A DNA stretch of 64,000 nucleotides, taken from Deinococcus sonorensis KR-87. Lineage in GTDB: Bacteria > Deinococcota > Deinococci > Deinococcales > Deinococcaceae. The DNA lies in the NCBI RefSeq assembly GCF_040256395.1, contig NZ_CP158299.1:774001-838000 (forward strand), given 5' to 3'. Below the pieces are notes generated by a model. It had not been told where the DNA came from, made no database searches, and saw nothing but the letters and a program-made list of their open reading frames with translations. Shown in pieces: positions 1-10,093 of this stretch (positions within the stretch are counted from its first letter, which is position 1; every line of letters starts with the position of its first letter). Made by a program: the position numbers and the translations under genes.

Positions 1-819
1 CTGTTCGACACTGCCGACGTGTACGGCGGTCAGGGCCGCTCGGAGGAACTGCTGGGCCGGGCGCTGGGTGCCGAACGAACGCAGGTGGTGCTGGCCACCA
101 AGTTCGGTCACGACATGGGCGAGGACGGCAAGGGTGCGTCGCGCGCCTACATCCAGAAGGCGGTCCACGCGAGTCTGCGCCGGCTGGGCACCGATTACAT
201 CGACCTGTACCAGCTGCACACCCCGGACCCGCACACCCCCATCGAGGAGACGCTGGAGGCCCTGAACGAACTGGTGCAGCAGGGGCTGGTGCGGGCGGTG
301 GGCTGCTCGAACCTGAAGGCCGAAGCGGTACAGGAGGCTGACCGGCTGGCCGTGGCCCAGCAGCTGACCCGCTTCACCAGCTGCCAGGACGAGTACAGTC
401 TGCTGGTGCGCGACGTGGAGGCCGAACTGGTGCCCACCATGCAGACCCTGGATCTGGGCCTGTTGCCGTACTTTCCACTGGCCAGCGGCCTGCTCACCGG
501 CAAGTACCGCCCGGACCAGCCGCTTCCGGAAGGCACCCGATTCGCCGGCTCCAAGGGCGCCCAGGACCGCTACATGAATGAGCGCAACTGGGCCGTGGTG
601 GAACAGCTGCGGCAGTTCGCCGAGGGGCGCGGGCACACCCTGCTGGAGCTGGCCTTCAGCTGGCTGGCCGCCCAGCCGACCGTCAGCAGCGTGATCGCCG
701 GGGCCACCCGCCCGGAGCAGGTGCAGCAGAACGTGCAGGCGGTGGCCTGGACGCTCAGCCCGGAGGAGCTGGCCGAGGTGGACCGGCTGACCCGCCCGCA
801 GGCCGTCTCGGCAGACTGA
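1..819 (+). CDS. Aldo/keto reductase, 5' end outside window
   Basis: NAD(P)H-dependent oxidoreductase of the aldo/keto reductase superfamily (YajO/Tas-like branch), reducing carbonyl compounds in the cytosol. The reading frame is already open at base 1, so roughly the first 35-40 residues are missing. All four residues of the usual catalytic tetrad are visible: Asp in LFDTAD and Tyr in DVYGG at the left edge, Lys in LATKFGHD and His in YQLHTPDP. The C-terminal SVIAGATRPEQVQQN matches the nucleotide-binding end of the barrel. The physiological substrate cannot be told from sequence. The gene converges on the GGDEF/EAL gene with only 12 bases between stop codons. Confidence 0.88.
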   Translation: MFDTADVYGGQGRSEELLGRALGAERTQVVLATKFGHDMGEDGKGASRAYIQKAVHASLRRLGTDYIDLYQLHTPDPHTPIEETLEALNELVQQGLVRAVGCSNLKAEAVQEADRLAVAQQLTRFTSCQDEYSLLVRDVEAELVPTMQTLDLGLLPYFPLASGLLTGKYRPDQPLPEGTRFAGSKGAQDRYMNERNWAVVEQLRQFAEGRGHTLLELAFSWLAAQPTVSSVIAGATRPEQVQQNVQAVAWTLSPEELAEVDRLTRPQAVSAD

Positions 820-831
820 AGGCCGGACCGC

Positions 832-3759
832 TCAGAAGTCGAGCCCAGAGGGGCCGGGCGGGGTTTCCTGGCCCCACGGCAGGCCGCTCAGCCAGCTCCA
901 GCGGCCCCAGTGGATCAGCCAGCGCTGCGCCTCGGCGGCCGGCAGCGGGCGGCTGAACAGGTAGCCCTGCATCGTCTCGCAGCCGAGCTGCGCCAGCAGG
1001 TTCAGGTGGCCCTGGGTTTCCACGCCCTCGGCCACCACTTCAATGCCCAGGTCGCGGGCCAGCCCCACCACACTGCGCACGATGGCCGCGTCCGGGTTCA
1101 CCTGACCCGGCAGCGAGGCGGTCAGGTCACGGGTGAACGAGCGGTCGATCTTGATGGTGTCGATGTCCAGCAGCTTCAGCCGGCCCAGGTTGCTGTAGCC
1201 CACCCCGTAGTCATCCAGTGCCACCCGCACCCCCATGGCCTTGACCTGCCGCAGGGTGCGTTCGGCGCGGGCACTGTTCAGCATCAGCGCCGACTCGGTG
1301 AGTTCCAGTTCCAGCCGCTGTGGGGGCAGGGCGCTGTGGGCCAGCGCCGCCTTCAGCTCCCGGATGAACTCCGGATGCTCGAACTGCCGCCCCGAGATGT
1401 TGACGCTCACCACCGTGCCGTCCGGCCACCCCAGGGCGGTGCGGGTGGCCTCCTGCAGCACCCAGCTGCCGATGTGCCGGATCAGGCCCGACATCTCGGC
1501 CACCGGAATGAACTGGTCCGGTCCGATGGTGCCGTACTGCGGATGCGCCCAGCGCAGCAAGGCCTCGAAACCGCGCAGCGCGCCGCCGCGTCCCACCAGC
1601 GGCTGGTACGCCAAATGCAGCTGGCCCTGCTCCAGCGCCCGTTCCAGCGCCGTGCGGATGGTGGAGGGGCTGAGCGTCCAGTGCCCGCCATTCAGCGAAT
1701 ACAGCCGCGACGTCACCCCCTCCTGCCGGGCCGTGTACAGCGCGGTGTCGGCCTGCGCCAGCAGGCCTTCCCCGTCCAGCGCCAGGTCCGGGTAGAGGCT
1801 CCAGCCGATGTTGCCCCGCAGCGTGATCTCCTGACCGTGCACCGTCAGCGGCGCATGGATGGCCGCACTCAGCTGGCTGCTCAGGGCGCCCAGTTCCTGC
1901 TCGTGGTCCAGCTGCGGAATCAGCACCGCAAATTCATCGCCGCCCACCCGCGCCAGCAGCGGCTCGGGGCGTCCGTCGCGGCCGCGCCCCTGCAGCGCCG
2001 CCTGGAGCCGCGCCGTCACCGCCTGCAGCAGCTGGTCGCCGGTCGCCTGACCGTAGGCGTCGTTGATGGCCCGGAAGCTGTCCAGGTCAATCAGGGCTAG
2101 GCCCACCCGCGTCTCCGGCAGCTCGCCGCCCTCCGGCACCGCACGCAGCTGCCGGTCCAGGCTGAGCATGAAGGTGTAGCGGTTGGGCAGGCCGGTCAGC
2201 GGATCGTGGTAGGCCACCTGCGCCAGCTGGGCCAGCGCCTGCCGCCCGGCCACGATCAGGCCCGCCAGATCGGCCAGCTGCTGCACCACGTCGCGGGCGC
2301 GGGCGCCCACCGGCCGGCGTTCCCCGTACACCGCCAGCTGGCCCAGTTCCTGACCGTCCCGGCCCCGGATCGGCACGGCCCAGCAGGTGGGCAGCCCGTG
2401 GGCCCGAGCCAGCGCCAGTGCTGGCCCCTCGTGCAGGCAGGGGTCGGCCGGCAGCTCCACCAGCTGCTCGCTCAGCTGCGCTACAAACGCGGCCGGCAGC
2501 TGCGGCGCGCACGCCACCTGCCAGCGGCCCGCCTGCCGCAGCAGCACCGCGGCGCGCTGGCCCGGCAGCTGCCCCTCCACCGTCTGCACCAGTTCGGTCA
2601 GCACCTGCTCCAGCCCCGCGCCACCGGCACTCAGCTGCAGGGTGCGGGCCCGGCCCGCCTCCAGCCGGCGGATGCGCTCTGTCAGCGTCACGTCGCGCAG
2701 CGTCACCGACAGATACGACAGCTCGCCCGGCGGCAGCGCGTCCCCGGTCAACAGCAGGTCGCCCCACAGCGGGCTCGGCGGGCGGTGGCTGCCGGGCAGC
2801 ACGCTCAGCTCCAGGCAGCGCTCGGCGGCGGTGCCCGGGGCCAGCTGGAGGGTCAGGCTCACCCGCTGCCCGGCCCGCACGTCGGCCGACAGCTGCTCCA
2901 CCTGCTCGGGGGTCAGCACGCTCCGCACCAGCTCCCCCAGCGGACGCCCCTCCAGCGGCAGCCACGGCCGCAGCAGGCGGCGGGCCGCCCGGTTGGTCAG
3001 CTGAATCCGGCCGCTCAACAGCTGCGGCTGCATGTCCGCCACCAGGGTGGCGTCGGGACTGTCCTGCACCACGGCGCTCAGCAGCTGGGCCTGCAGCTGC
3101 CCGCGCAGTTCCGGCGTCAGGTCCAGGCCGGTGCCGATCACCAGCAGCACCCGGCCGTCCGGCCCGTAGACCGGCAGAAAGCTGCAGCGCAGCACCAGCA
3201 CCGGCAATTCCGGCCCGCTGTACTGCTCCAGCCACACCACCGCGCGCCGCTCCTGCACCGCCTGCTGCAGCAGGGCAGTGTGCCGGGCCCGCCGACGCGC
3301 CGCCGCGCTCTGGCCCGGTCCGGGCGGCGCGTCGGGCCGCAGTTCCAGGCCGTCCAGCCCGGCATGGTGCTGGGCCGCCGCGTTGGCGTACACCAGCTGC
3401 AGGGTGGGCCGGAACGACACGACCACCAGTGCGGTGGACCGCGGAGGCCGGTCGCCACGGCCCGCCGGCTCCAGGTGATACAGCACCGCATCCAGGCTGG
3501 GCAGCGCCGCCACGCTCAGGTCAAAGTCCTGCAGCTGGCCGTCCGGCGTCCGCAGCGTCACCGTCCGGCGCCGTTCATGGCCGTCGGCCGGCGCCTGCAG
3601 CAGGGCCGGGTCCGGATCCGTCAGGCTCTCTGTCAGCGAACGCCCCCCCAGCAGCAGACCCAGCACCGACGACAGGTAGATGGGCCGGCCGTCACGGCCG
3701 ACGATGAGCAGGAGCGGTGTGGCCTCGGTCTGAAGTGGTGGTTCGTGGGAATAGGGCAT
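832..3759 (-). CDS. PAS/GAF-GGDEF-EAL cyclic-di-GMP signalling protein
   Basis: A 975-residue cytoplasmic sensor with both diguanylate cyclase and c-di-GMP phosphodiesterase modules. The first ~370 residues look like degenerate PAS-type sensor segments, then a GAF-like segment (~380-510), then a GGDEF domain opening with HDPLTGLPNR near residue 517 and an intact RVGGDEFA near 607. The EAL domain has EALLRW near 731, ELTES, DDYGVGYSNL, IKIDRSF and VVAEGVET, so metal-binding and catalytic residues look preserved. No transmembrane segment is evident. Both catalytic motifs are intact, so the sequence does not say which activity dominates. The start is the first ATG of the frame; GAGGAG lies rather far upstream (about 14 nt). 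Confidence 0.9.
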   Translation of the reverse strand: MPYSHEPPLQTEATPLLLIVGRDGRPIYLSSVLGLLLGGRSLTESLTDPDPALLQAPADGHERRRTVTLRTPDGQLQDFDLSVAALPSLDAVLYHLEPAGRGDRPPRSTALVVVSFRPTLQLVYANAAAQHHAGLDGLELRPDAPPGPGQSAAARRRARHTALLQQAVQERRAVVWLEQYSGPELPVLVLRCSFLPVYGPDGRVLLVIGTGLDLTPELRGQLQAQLLSAVVQDSPDATLVADMQPQLLSGRIQLTNRAARRLLRPWLPLEGRPLGELVRSVLTPEQVEQLSADVRAGQRVSLTLQLAPGTAAERCLELSVLPGSHRPPSPLWGDLLLTGDALPPGELSYLSVTLRDVTLTERIRRLEAGRARTLQLSAGGAGLEQVLTELVQTVEGQLPGQRAAVLLRQAGRWQVACAPQLPAAFVAQLSEQLVELPADPCLHEGPALALARAHGLPTCWAVPIRGRDGQELGQLAVYGERRPVGARARDVVQQLADLAGLIVAGRQALAQLAQVAYHDPLTGLPNRYTFMLSLDRQLRAVPEGGELPETRVGLALIDLDSFRAINDAYGQATGDQLLQAVTARLQAALQGRGRDGRPEPLLARVGGDEFAVLIPQLDHEQELGALSSQLSAAIHAPLTVHGQEITLRGNIGWSLYPDLALDGEGLLAQADTALYTARQEGVTSRLYSLNGGHWTLSPSTIRTALERALEQGQLHLAYQPLVGRGGALRGFEALLRWAHPQYGTIGPDQFIPVAEMSGLIRHIGSWVLQEATRTALGWPDGTVVSVNISGRQFEHPEFIRELKAALAHSALPPQRLELELTESALMLNSARAERTLRQVKAMGVRVALDDYGVGYSNLGRLKLLDIDTIKIDRSFTRDLTASLPGQVNPDAAIVRSVVGLARDLGIEVVAEGVETQGHLNLLAQLGCETMQGYLFSRPLPAAEAQRWLIHWGRWSWLSGLPWGQETPPGPSGLDF

Positions 3760-3841
3760 GGATGCTGGTGCAAGCTCCTCTGGTGACGCGGCACGAGAAC
3801 ACAGAGATCATGGAGCAGATGGAGCGCCCGCTCAGCTGGCA

Positions 3842-3871
3842 CCCGGCCGTGTCTGACTCAACGCGGCCGGG
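3842..3871 (-). terminator. Hairpin between DUF305 gene and GGDEF/EAL gene
   Basis: Eight-base inverted repeat CCCGGCCG/CGGCCGGG with a 14-nt loop in the 179-base gap. It lies downstream of the DUF305 gene and upstream of the GGDEF/EAL gene, both on the minus strand. There is no U tract, so it may be a weak terminator or a leader structure. Nothing else is recognisable in this gap. Confidence 0.3.
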
Positions 3872-3938
3872 CCACCGCTGCTCTCTCAGTATCGCCTGTG
3901 GGCATTGACTGATTTATCACAGCCGCCCGGCCTGAACG

Positions 3939-4625
3939 TCAGGGCTGCTGGGGCGCGTCGGCCGGGGGCATGCTGTGGCCGCCCATGTCCATACTGCCCA
4001 TTCCGTCCATGGCTGGGGCCGGAGCCGGCAGGGGGCCGCCCCTGGCCGACAGCAGCTCCTGCATCAGCGAGATTTCCCCGCGCTGGGTGGCGATGATCTG
4101 CCGCGCCAGGGTACGCACTTCCGACCGTCCGTTTCCGTTCGCGACGGCTCCGGCCATCTGCAGCGCGCCCTGATGGTGCCGGATCATCAGGCCCAGGAAC
4201 TGCCGCTCCGCCTGCGCCAGCGGCAGCGTGCTGATCTGCTGGACCTGCGCGGGGGTGGCCATGCCCATGGCCGCCGCGTGTTCGGCAGTCATACCGCTGC
4301 CGCCCCACGGCAATCCCCACAGGCTGAGCCAGCCGCGCATCTGCCCTACCTGATCCTGCTGCGACAGCATGATGTCCAGCGCCAGCGCGCGCAACTCGCG
4401 GTTCTGGGTGCGGTCGCGCAGGCGGGTGGCCATGTCGATCGCCTGTAGGTGGTGCTGGGTCATCTGGCGCACGAACACCACGTCCTGGCTGCCCTCGGCG
4501 GGCCATTGCCGCAGCATGCCCGGCAGCAGCGCGGCCAGGGCGAGCAGCAACACGATGGCCGCCACGGCCACGGGCCAGCGGCGACGGGAGTCGGGGGTGC
4601 GGATCCGGCGGGGAGCAGCCTGCAT
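3939..4625 (-). CDS. DUF305 family membrane-anchored His/Met-rich protein
   Basis: A 228-residue protein with an N-terminal transmembrane anchor (about residues 18-38) and an extracytoplasmic DUF305 domain. The two family His-His motifs are present: MTQHHLQAI and MIRHHQGAL. The C-terminus is rich in Met, Pro and His (DGMGSMDMGGHSMPP), which resembles copper-handling DUF305 proteins; metal binding is inferred, not shown. The start is supported by a TACACT -10 element ending 6 nt before the ATG (4632-4637), consistent with a leaderless transcript. Function in the family is poorly defined, with copper resistance the most common suggestion. Confidence 0.82.
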   Translation of the reverse strand: MQAAPRRIRTPDSRRRWPVAVAAIVLLLALAALLPGMLRQWPAEGSQDVVFVRQMTQHHLQAIDMATRLRDRTQNRELRALALDIMLSQQDQVGQMRGWLSLWGLPWGGSGMTAEHAAAMGMATPAQVQQISTLPLAQAERQFLGLMIRHHQGALQMAGAVANGNGRSEVRTLARQIIATQRGEISLMQELLSARGGPLPAPAPAMDGMGSMDMGGHSMPPADAPQQP

Positions 4626-4664
4626 GGCTTCAGTGTAGAGGGGACGCGTGAGGAGCGCTGCGTC

Positions 4665-5375
4665 TCACCACTGTTCCGGAGCCACCACCAGCGGCTCTTC
4701 CACCTCGAAGCCCTCGCAGTAGCGGCGGCGGCCCAGCGTACCCCAGTACATCAGCCGGGCCTTGCGCCGCTCAATGATCTCGGGCGTGACGGTCTCGGAG
4801 ATGGCCGCGCCGGAGAACTGGCTGACGTGCGCCAGGATCGCCTGCTCCCACTCGGGCATCACCGCTTCCACGTCCACCAGCAGGTTCGGAGCAATGTCGG
4901 CGTTGCCCTGGTACAGCAGCACCCGCGACACCCGGTGCGGTTCGCCCGGCACGTCGGCCTTCTTCAGCGCCGACAGATGCACCGCCCGCTTGGCGAGGTG
5001 ATACGCCCCGAAATGGTCCGGGTGACGGTCCTTGTGGTGCGGCACCACCAGCGTGGCCGGGCGCACCGTCCGCAGCGCCGCCGCCAGGGTGCGGGCGTCC
5101 TGCGGGGTGTCGCGCAGCTCGCCGTCCGGCAGGCCCAGCTGACCGCGCCAGCTGAGCTGCAGCAGCCGGGCCGCCTCGCGGCACTCCTGCACGCGCGTCT
5201 CGGGATCGCCCTGGGTGCCGCCCTCGCCGCGCGTCAGTTCCAGAATGCCGGTGGCGCGGCCCGCGTGGGCCAGCCGCAGCAGCGTGCCGCCGGCCCCGAT
5301 CTCGGCGTCGTCCGGGTGGGGGGCCAGCACCAACCAGTGCAGCGGCTGGACGTGGCCGTAGATGGTCTCAAGCAT
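4665..5375 (-). CDS. bshB1: LmbE/PIG-L deacetylase, BshB1-like
   Basis: Zinc-dependent N-deacetylase of the LmbE/PIG-L family, 236 residues. In bacillithiol biosynthesis BshB1 removes the acetyl group from GlcNAc-malate before cysteine is added. Visible motifs are the metal/catalytic APHPDDAEIGAGG at residues ~17-30, TRGEGGTQGD and HHKDRHPDH. The best start is the ATG at 5375, with GGAG 6 nt upstream; a TTG at 5387 and an ATG at 5381 are in frame but overlap that site. The other bacillithiol genes (bshA, bshC) are not in this window, so the assignment rests on the BshB1-type motif context and is moderately sure. Confidence 0.8.
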   Translation of the reverse strand: MLETIYGHVQPLHWLVLAPHPDDAEIGAGGTLLRLAHAGRATGILELTRGEGGTQGDPETRVQECREAARLLQLSWRGQLGLPDGELRDTPQDARTLAAALRTVRPATLVVPHHKDRHPDHFGAYHLAKRAVHLSALKKADVPGEPHRVSRVLLYQGNADIAPNLLVDVEAVMPEWEQAILAHVSQFSGAAISETVTPEIIERRKARLMYWGTLGRRRYCEGFEVEEPLVVAPEQW

Positions 5376-5393
5376 GGGCATCTCCAAAAGAGA

Positions 5394-5422
5394 AGCGCCG
5401 AAGGCTGTTCACCTTCGGCGCT
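5394..5422 (-). terminator. Intrinsic terminator after rpmF
   Basis: Perfect 11-bp stem AGCGCCGAAGG/CCTTCGGCGCT with a 7-nt loop, followed on the minus strand by TCTCTTTT. It lies 19 bases after the L32 stop codon and immediately before the ribosome site of the BshB1-like gene, so it separates the two units. Confidence 0.8.
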
Positions 5423-5440
5423 TCCGGGCAGGGAACCACT

Positions 5441-5632
<192 letters not shown>

Positions 5633-5758
5633 GTTCGTTCACTCCTCAGGTGGGTCCGCGCCGGGTCTGCGGGCAGGAGAAACCGGGACGGTCACGACCT
5701 GCTGGCGCCGGGGCGGCCTTCGCTCACTCACGCCTTGGCGGATGAGGCAACAGCCGGG

Positions 5759-5769
5759 AGTATAGCATA
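5759..5769 (-). promoter_or_regulatory. Possible rpmF -10 elements
   Basis: Overlapping TATGCT and TATACT hexamers on the minus strand just after the recA terminator hairpin. Either could be the -10 element for L32, giving a leader of about 120 nt. No good -35 is visible because that position falls in the GC-rich hairpin. Confidence 0.35.
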
Positions 5770-5802
5770 GCCGGGCGGGAGGCAGGTGCCTCTCCGCCCG
5801 GC
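5770..5802 (-). terminator. Strong hairpin after recA
   Basis: A 14-bp stem, GCCGGGCGG plus GAGGC pairing with GCCTC and CCGCCCGGC, with a 4-nt loop and one bulged base, starting 16 bases after the recA stop codon. There is no U tract; the next bases on the minus strand are the possible rpmF -10 elements. It probably ends or stabilises recA transcripts. Confidence 0.6.
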
Positions 5803-5817
5803 ACGGGGGTGCTCCGT

Positions 5818-6889
<1,072 letters not shown>

Positions 6890-6897
<8 letters not shown>

Positions 6898-7543
6898 GAG
6901 ATGCCTCCGGGGCAGCGGGTGGGGCGGATTCGGGGGGCAGCGGGGCGGCGGTGCCGCGCAGCTGATACCGGCTGACGGTGTCGTAGATGGGCCCTGTCTT
7001 GCGCAGGGTGCTGTGAATCAGGGTGAGTTGGCCGGCGGCCCAGCTCACGTCGAAGCTGAGCGGCGGCACACGCGGCGCCGGCCCCTTCTTGCGGGCCAGC
7101 GTGATGTGCGGGCGGAACGGTTCTTCAAGGGTGATCCCCTGACCGGTCAGTGCGGTCTGCAGGCGGGCGCCCAGCTCACTGAGCCCCTCGCCCTCCACCT
7201 TCACGAACCAGACCCTGGGATTGCCGGTGTTGGGATGGTAACCGGTGCCGCGCAGACGCAACTGCAGCGGCGGCGACAGGTCAGCGACCTCCCGGCCCAG
7301 CTCCCGGAGACGGTCCACCTGCGACAGCGGAATGCCCGGCAGGTAGGCCAGCGTCAGGTGCAGCTGCTCCGGCGCCACCCGGCGCCAGTTGCCGCGCAGC
7401 TGCGTCTGGGCCTGCGCCAGCTGGGTCGCCACCTCCTGCGGCAGCCGCAGGGCATAGAACAGCCGAAGCCGCTGTTCGCCTGCCGGCCGCGCCTGGCCCG
7501 CCGACGTGGAGCGCCGGGACCGCTCCGATTTTGGTGCGGTCAT
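6890..7543 (-). CDS. thpR: RNA 2',3'-cyclic phosphodiesterase (LigT family)
   Basis: A 2H-phosphoesterase fold enzyme that opens 2',3'-cyclic phosphate RNA ends (historically called 2'-5' RNA ligase). The two signature HxT motifs are LHLTLAYL in the N-terminal half and RPHITLAR in the C-terminal half. The start is uncertain: the ATG at 7543 is chosen (217 aa); a GTG at 7555 would add four residues, and neither has a clear ribosome site. It overlaps recA by 8 nt, the conserved Deinococcus ligT-recA pairing. Its role in recombination or RNA repair is not established. Confidence 0.85.
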
Positions 7544-7586
7544 GCCCGGTGCCACGTTTCTGCTATCAGCGTAACCATCGCCCAGA

Positions 7587-7592
7587 AGTATA
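7587..7592 (-). promoter_or_regulatory. Candidate -10 of thpR-recA operon
   Basis: TATACT on the minus strand, about 45 nt before the thpR start. No convincing -35 is seen and no clear match to the radiation/desiccation response palindrome was found between thpR and the CAP-domain gene. Confidence 0.35.
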
Positions 7593-7641
7593 ACCTAAAA
7601 CGTACCAGCCTGCCACCCCTGCCGGGCAAGACTCGCTTCAT

Positions 7642-8598
7642 TCAGGGACGGCCGAAGGTCTGGGTCCAGTACTGCCCATACACGCTGCCCTGCAGGGCGG
7701 CGTAGGCCACGCCGATCTCGGTGTAGTCGCCCATGATGTTGTGGCAGTGGCCGGGGCTGCGCAGCCAGGCGTCCACCACCTGCTGCGGGGTGGTCTGTCC
7801 GGCCGCGATGTTCTCCGCCTCGGCCCGGCCCCGGTAGCCGGTGGCGTCGATGCGCTGAAACGGATCGCTGCCGTCCACTGCGCTGACGTGCGCAAAGTAG
7901 CGGCCCAGCGCCATGCCCACCGACTGCGCCCGCGCCGCCTCCGACAGCCGGTCGTTGAGGGCCAGCGCGCTCAGGGCCGGACCGCCGGGAGCCTGCCGGG
8001 TGCAGTCCCAGCCCTGGGCGCGCGCCCGGTTGGTCAGCCGCACCACCTCTTGGTCAAACGCGAGGTTGCCCGGCACCGGCCCACTCTGAAAACGGACCGT
8101 CCGCAGCAGCGGGCCGTCACTGCCTTTAATCAGCAGCGAGGCGGTGTGGAGGCCGGGCGTCAGCGTCTGCCGCCGCCCCGTCACTGGGCGGCCATCCAGG
8201 GTGTACTGCGGCGTGTAGGGCAGATAGACCCGGCTGGATCCGGCGCTCAGGGCCAGCGAATCGCTGCCCTGCAGCACGGTCAGGACTGCCTGTTCCGGCC
8301 CGCCCGACTCCACCGTCACCTGCGCCCGGGCCTGCGAGACCCGGCCGTCCGGCAGGCGCAGCTGCACGGTGAGCTCATACTGCCCTGGCCGGTAGTAGGT
8401 GTGGGTGATTCGGCTGCCGCTGCCCTGCTGACCGTCTCCGAACTCCCAGCTCACAGCGCTTCCGGCCGGCACGTCCGCCGACAGCTGAACGTCCAGCGGA
8501 GCGCGGTGGTCGGCCGCGCTCAAAAGCTGGATCTGTGGCCCTACCGCCCCGCCCAGGCTGAGGCCAAACAACACCAGAACACTCCACCACCATCGCAT
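7642..8598 (-). CDS. Secreted PKD-CAP domain protein
   Basis: A 318-residue exported protein. Residues 1-~19 form a hydrophobic signal segment (WWWSVLVLFGLSLGGAVG). Next comes a PKD-like beta-sandwich (~30-95; SWEFGDGQQGSG then THTYYRPGQYEL), an intervening beta-rich part, and a C-terminal CAP/SCP domain (~185-315). CAP signatures visible are NRARAQ, YFAHVSA, ENIAAGQTT, AWLRSPGHCHNIM and the final YWTQTFG. Bacterial CAP proteins of this type are common but their activity is unclear. TAAGAT at 8606-8611 ends 7 nt before the ATG, suggesting a leaderless transcript. The gene is divergent from the PP2C gene. Confidence 0.85.
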   Translation of the reverse strand: MRWWWSVLVLFGLSLGGAVGPQIQLLSAADHRAPLDVQLSADVPAGSAVSWEFGDGQQGSGSRITHTYYRPGQYELTVQLRLPDGRVSQARAQVTVESGGPEQAVLTVLQGSDSLALSAGSSRVYLPYTPQYTLDGRPVTGRRQTLTPGLHTASLLIKGSDGPLLRTVRFQSGPVPGNLAFDQEVVRLTNRARAQGWDCTRQAPGGPALSALALNDRLSEAARAQSVGMALGRYFAHVSAVDGSDPFQRIDATGYRGRAEAENIAAGQTTPQQVVDAWLRSPGHCHNIMGDYTEIGVAYAALQGSVYGQYWTQTFGRP

Positions 8599-8965
8599 CC
8601 CCAGAATCTTAAGGTTTGCTCAACATCATTTATGTATAAATTTCGACATTTCGATCTGGACAACAACGCGGCTCGTTGACGGCCTAGACGACAAATTTAG
8701 CCGATATCCAACAATGAAGGACTTGTCTAGACCAGTCATTGCGTTGTCCCACCCTGTTATGAAAACATTCATGTATACGGTTTAATGTTCTGCCATTTTC
8801 CCATCATCTTCTTGCTTCGACCGTATGACGCTGGACCCGTGATCCTGAGCCGCTTCCACAGATCCGGCGGCTGAAACTTCACGGCGGCGCTCAGCGGTGG
8901 CGGTCTACACTGCTGGAGACCAGGGAAAGCACAGGGAATCCATGCAGACGGAGAAGGAGGTGGGG
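8599..8965. other. Divergent intergenic region with an AT-rich core
   Basis: A 367-base gap between the CAP-domain gene (minus) and the PP2C gene (plus). The stretch from about 8610 to 8820 is clearly poorer in GC than anything nearby. It holds the TAAGAT -10 of the CAP gene (8606-8611) and a TACACT (8906-8911) that could serve the PP2C gene. The imperfect palindrome TTATGAAAACATTCATG lies near 8758. No ORF or RNA gene was recognised. Confidence 0.5.
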
Positions 8966-10093
8966 ATGGCGGTCGGCAGCATACAGACGCTCTATACTAA
9001 AGACCGTATGCGGTCCAGCGCGATACCGCTTCTCGCTTCCGGGCTGCTCACCGATACGGGTCTCCAACGCAGCATCAATCAGGACGCGGGCGTGATGCTG
9101 GAACTGCCGCGCGGCGGCCTGTACGCCGTGGCCGACGGCATGGGTGGCCACGTGGCAGGTGAACTGGCGGCCAATCTGGCGCTGGATACGCTGTCGCAGA
9201 CCTTCCTCAACAGCCGGGGCGCGGTGCCGGAGCGGCTGGCCGAGGCGGTGCAGGCCGCCAACCTGGCGGTGCTGCGGCACGCGGTGGGCGAGTACCTGGG
9301 CATGGGCACCACCATGATCGCGCTGGTGGTGGACCGGGGCGCGGCGCTGCTGGCTCACGTGGGCGACTCGCGCGCCTACCTGCTGCGCGACGGCCAGCTG
9401 CACCGGCTCACCGAGGACCACTCCTGGGTGGCCGAGCAGGTGCGGCTGGGCCACCTCACCGAGGCCGAGGCGCGCACCCACCAGTGGCGCAGCGTGGTGA
9501 GCAATGCGCTGGGCGGCGAGGAGCGGGTGCGGCTGGAGCTGTACGGCTTCGCGCTGCGGCGCGGCGATCGGGTGCTGCTGTGCAGCGACGGCCTGAGCGG
9601 CGTCATCGAGGAGCGCGAGCTGTACGAGCTGCTGGCCCGCGGCCTGACGCCGGAAGAGACCACCCGGCAGCTGATCGACGCGGCCAATGCGGCGGGCGGC
9701 CCCGACAACATCACCGCCATCGTGCTGGACACCATGCGCAGCAGCCGGCTGCCGCACTACCCGCTGCCGGTACACGGTCACGACGGCCCGATGTACGCCG
9801 ACGTGCTGCTGGACCTGCGGCGCGGCAACAGCCCGCTCACGTACCTGGCGCTGGTGCTGCTGTACTTCGTGCTGATGGGGCTGCTGCTGTACCCGGAGCG
9901 GCGGGTCATCACCGTGACCGTGGGGCTGGGCCTGCTGCTGGCGATCATCCTGGGGGTGTGGGGCTACCGGCGGATGCAGCGGCCCGGTCGCCTTCCAGAC
10001 CTGCCGTGCTACAGTCCGGCGGGCCAGGCCACCGGCGACCCGGCCAGCTGGCCCCGCCCGGCCCAGACCACCCGCAGTACGGGAGAACGATGA
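8966..10093 (+). CDS. PP2C-family serine/threonine phosphatase, membrane-anchored
   Basis: Metal-dependent protein phosphatase (PrpC/Stp type) reversing Ser/Thr kinase signalling, 375 residues from the chosen start. The ATG at 8966 has GGAGG 5 nt upstream; the frame is open back to 8897 but without a better site. Motifs in order are [56 protein letters not shown] and [10 protein letters not shown], which include the metal-binding aspartates. Two transmembrane segments follow at the C-terminus ([17 protein letters not shown] and [18 protein letters not shown]), placing the catalytic domain in the cytosol. Its stop overlaps the ridA start (ATGA). No partner kinase gene is in the window. Confidence 0.92.
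   Translation: MAVGSIQTLYTKDRMRSSAIPLLASGLLTDTGLQRSINQDAGVMLELPRGGLYAVADGMGGHVAGELAANLALDTLSQTFLNSRGAVPERLAEAVQAANLAVLRHAVGEYLGMGTTMIALVVDRGAALLAHVGDSRAYLLRDGQLHRLTEDHSWVAEQVRLGHLTEAEARTHQWRSVVSNALGGEERVRLELYGFALRRGDRVLLCSDGLSGVIEERELYELLARGLTPEETTRQLIDAANAAGGPDNITAIVLDTMRSSRLPHYPLPVHGHDGPMYADVLLDLRRGNSPLTYLALVLLYFVLMGLLLYPERRVITVTVGLGLLLAIILGVWGYRRMQRPGRLPDLPCYSPAGQATGDPASWPRPAQTTRSTGER

Noticed and set aside
2206..3786. Very long plus-strand open frame antisense to the GGDEF/EAL gene
   Set aside because: High-GC coding DNA leaves open antisense frames. The translation is low-complexity (Gln/Arg/Ala/His/Pro) with no motif, and the minus-strand frame has clear domains.
8755..8775. TTATGAAAACATTCATG as a radiation/desiccation response motif
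   Set aside because: Only the left half matches the recalled palindrome, the right half does not, and the flanking genes are not damage-response genes.
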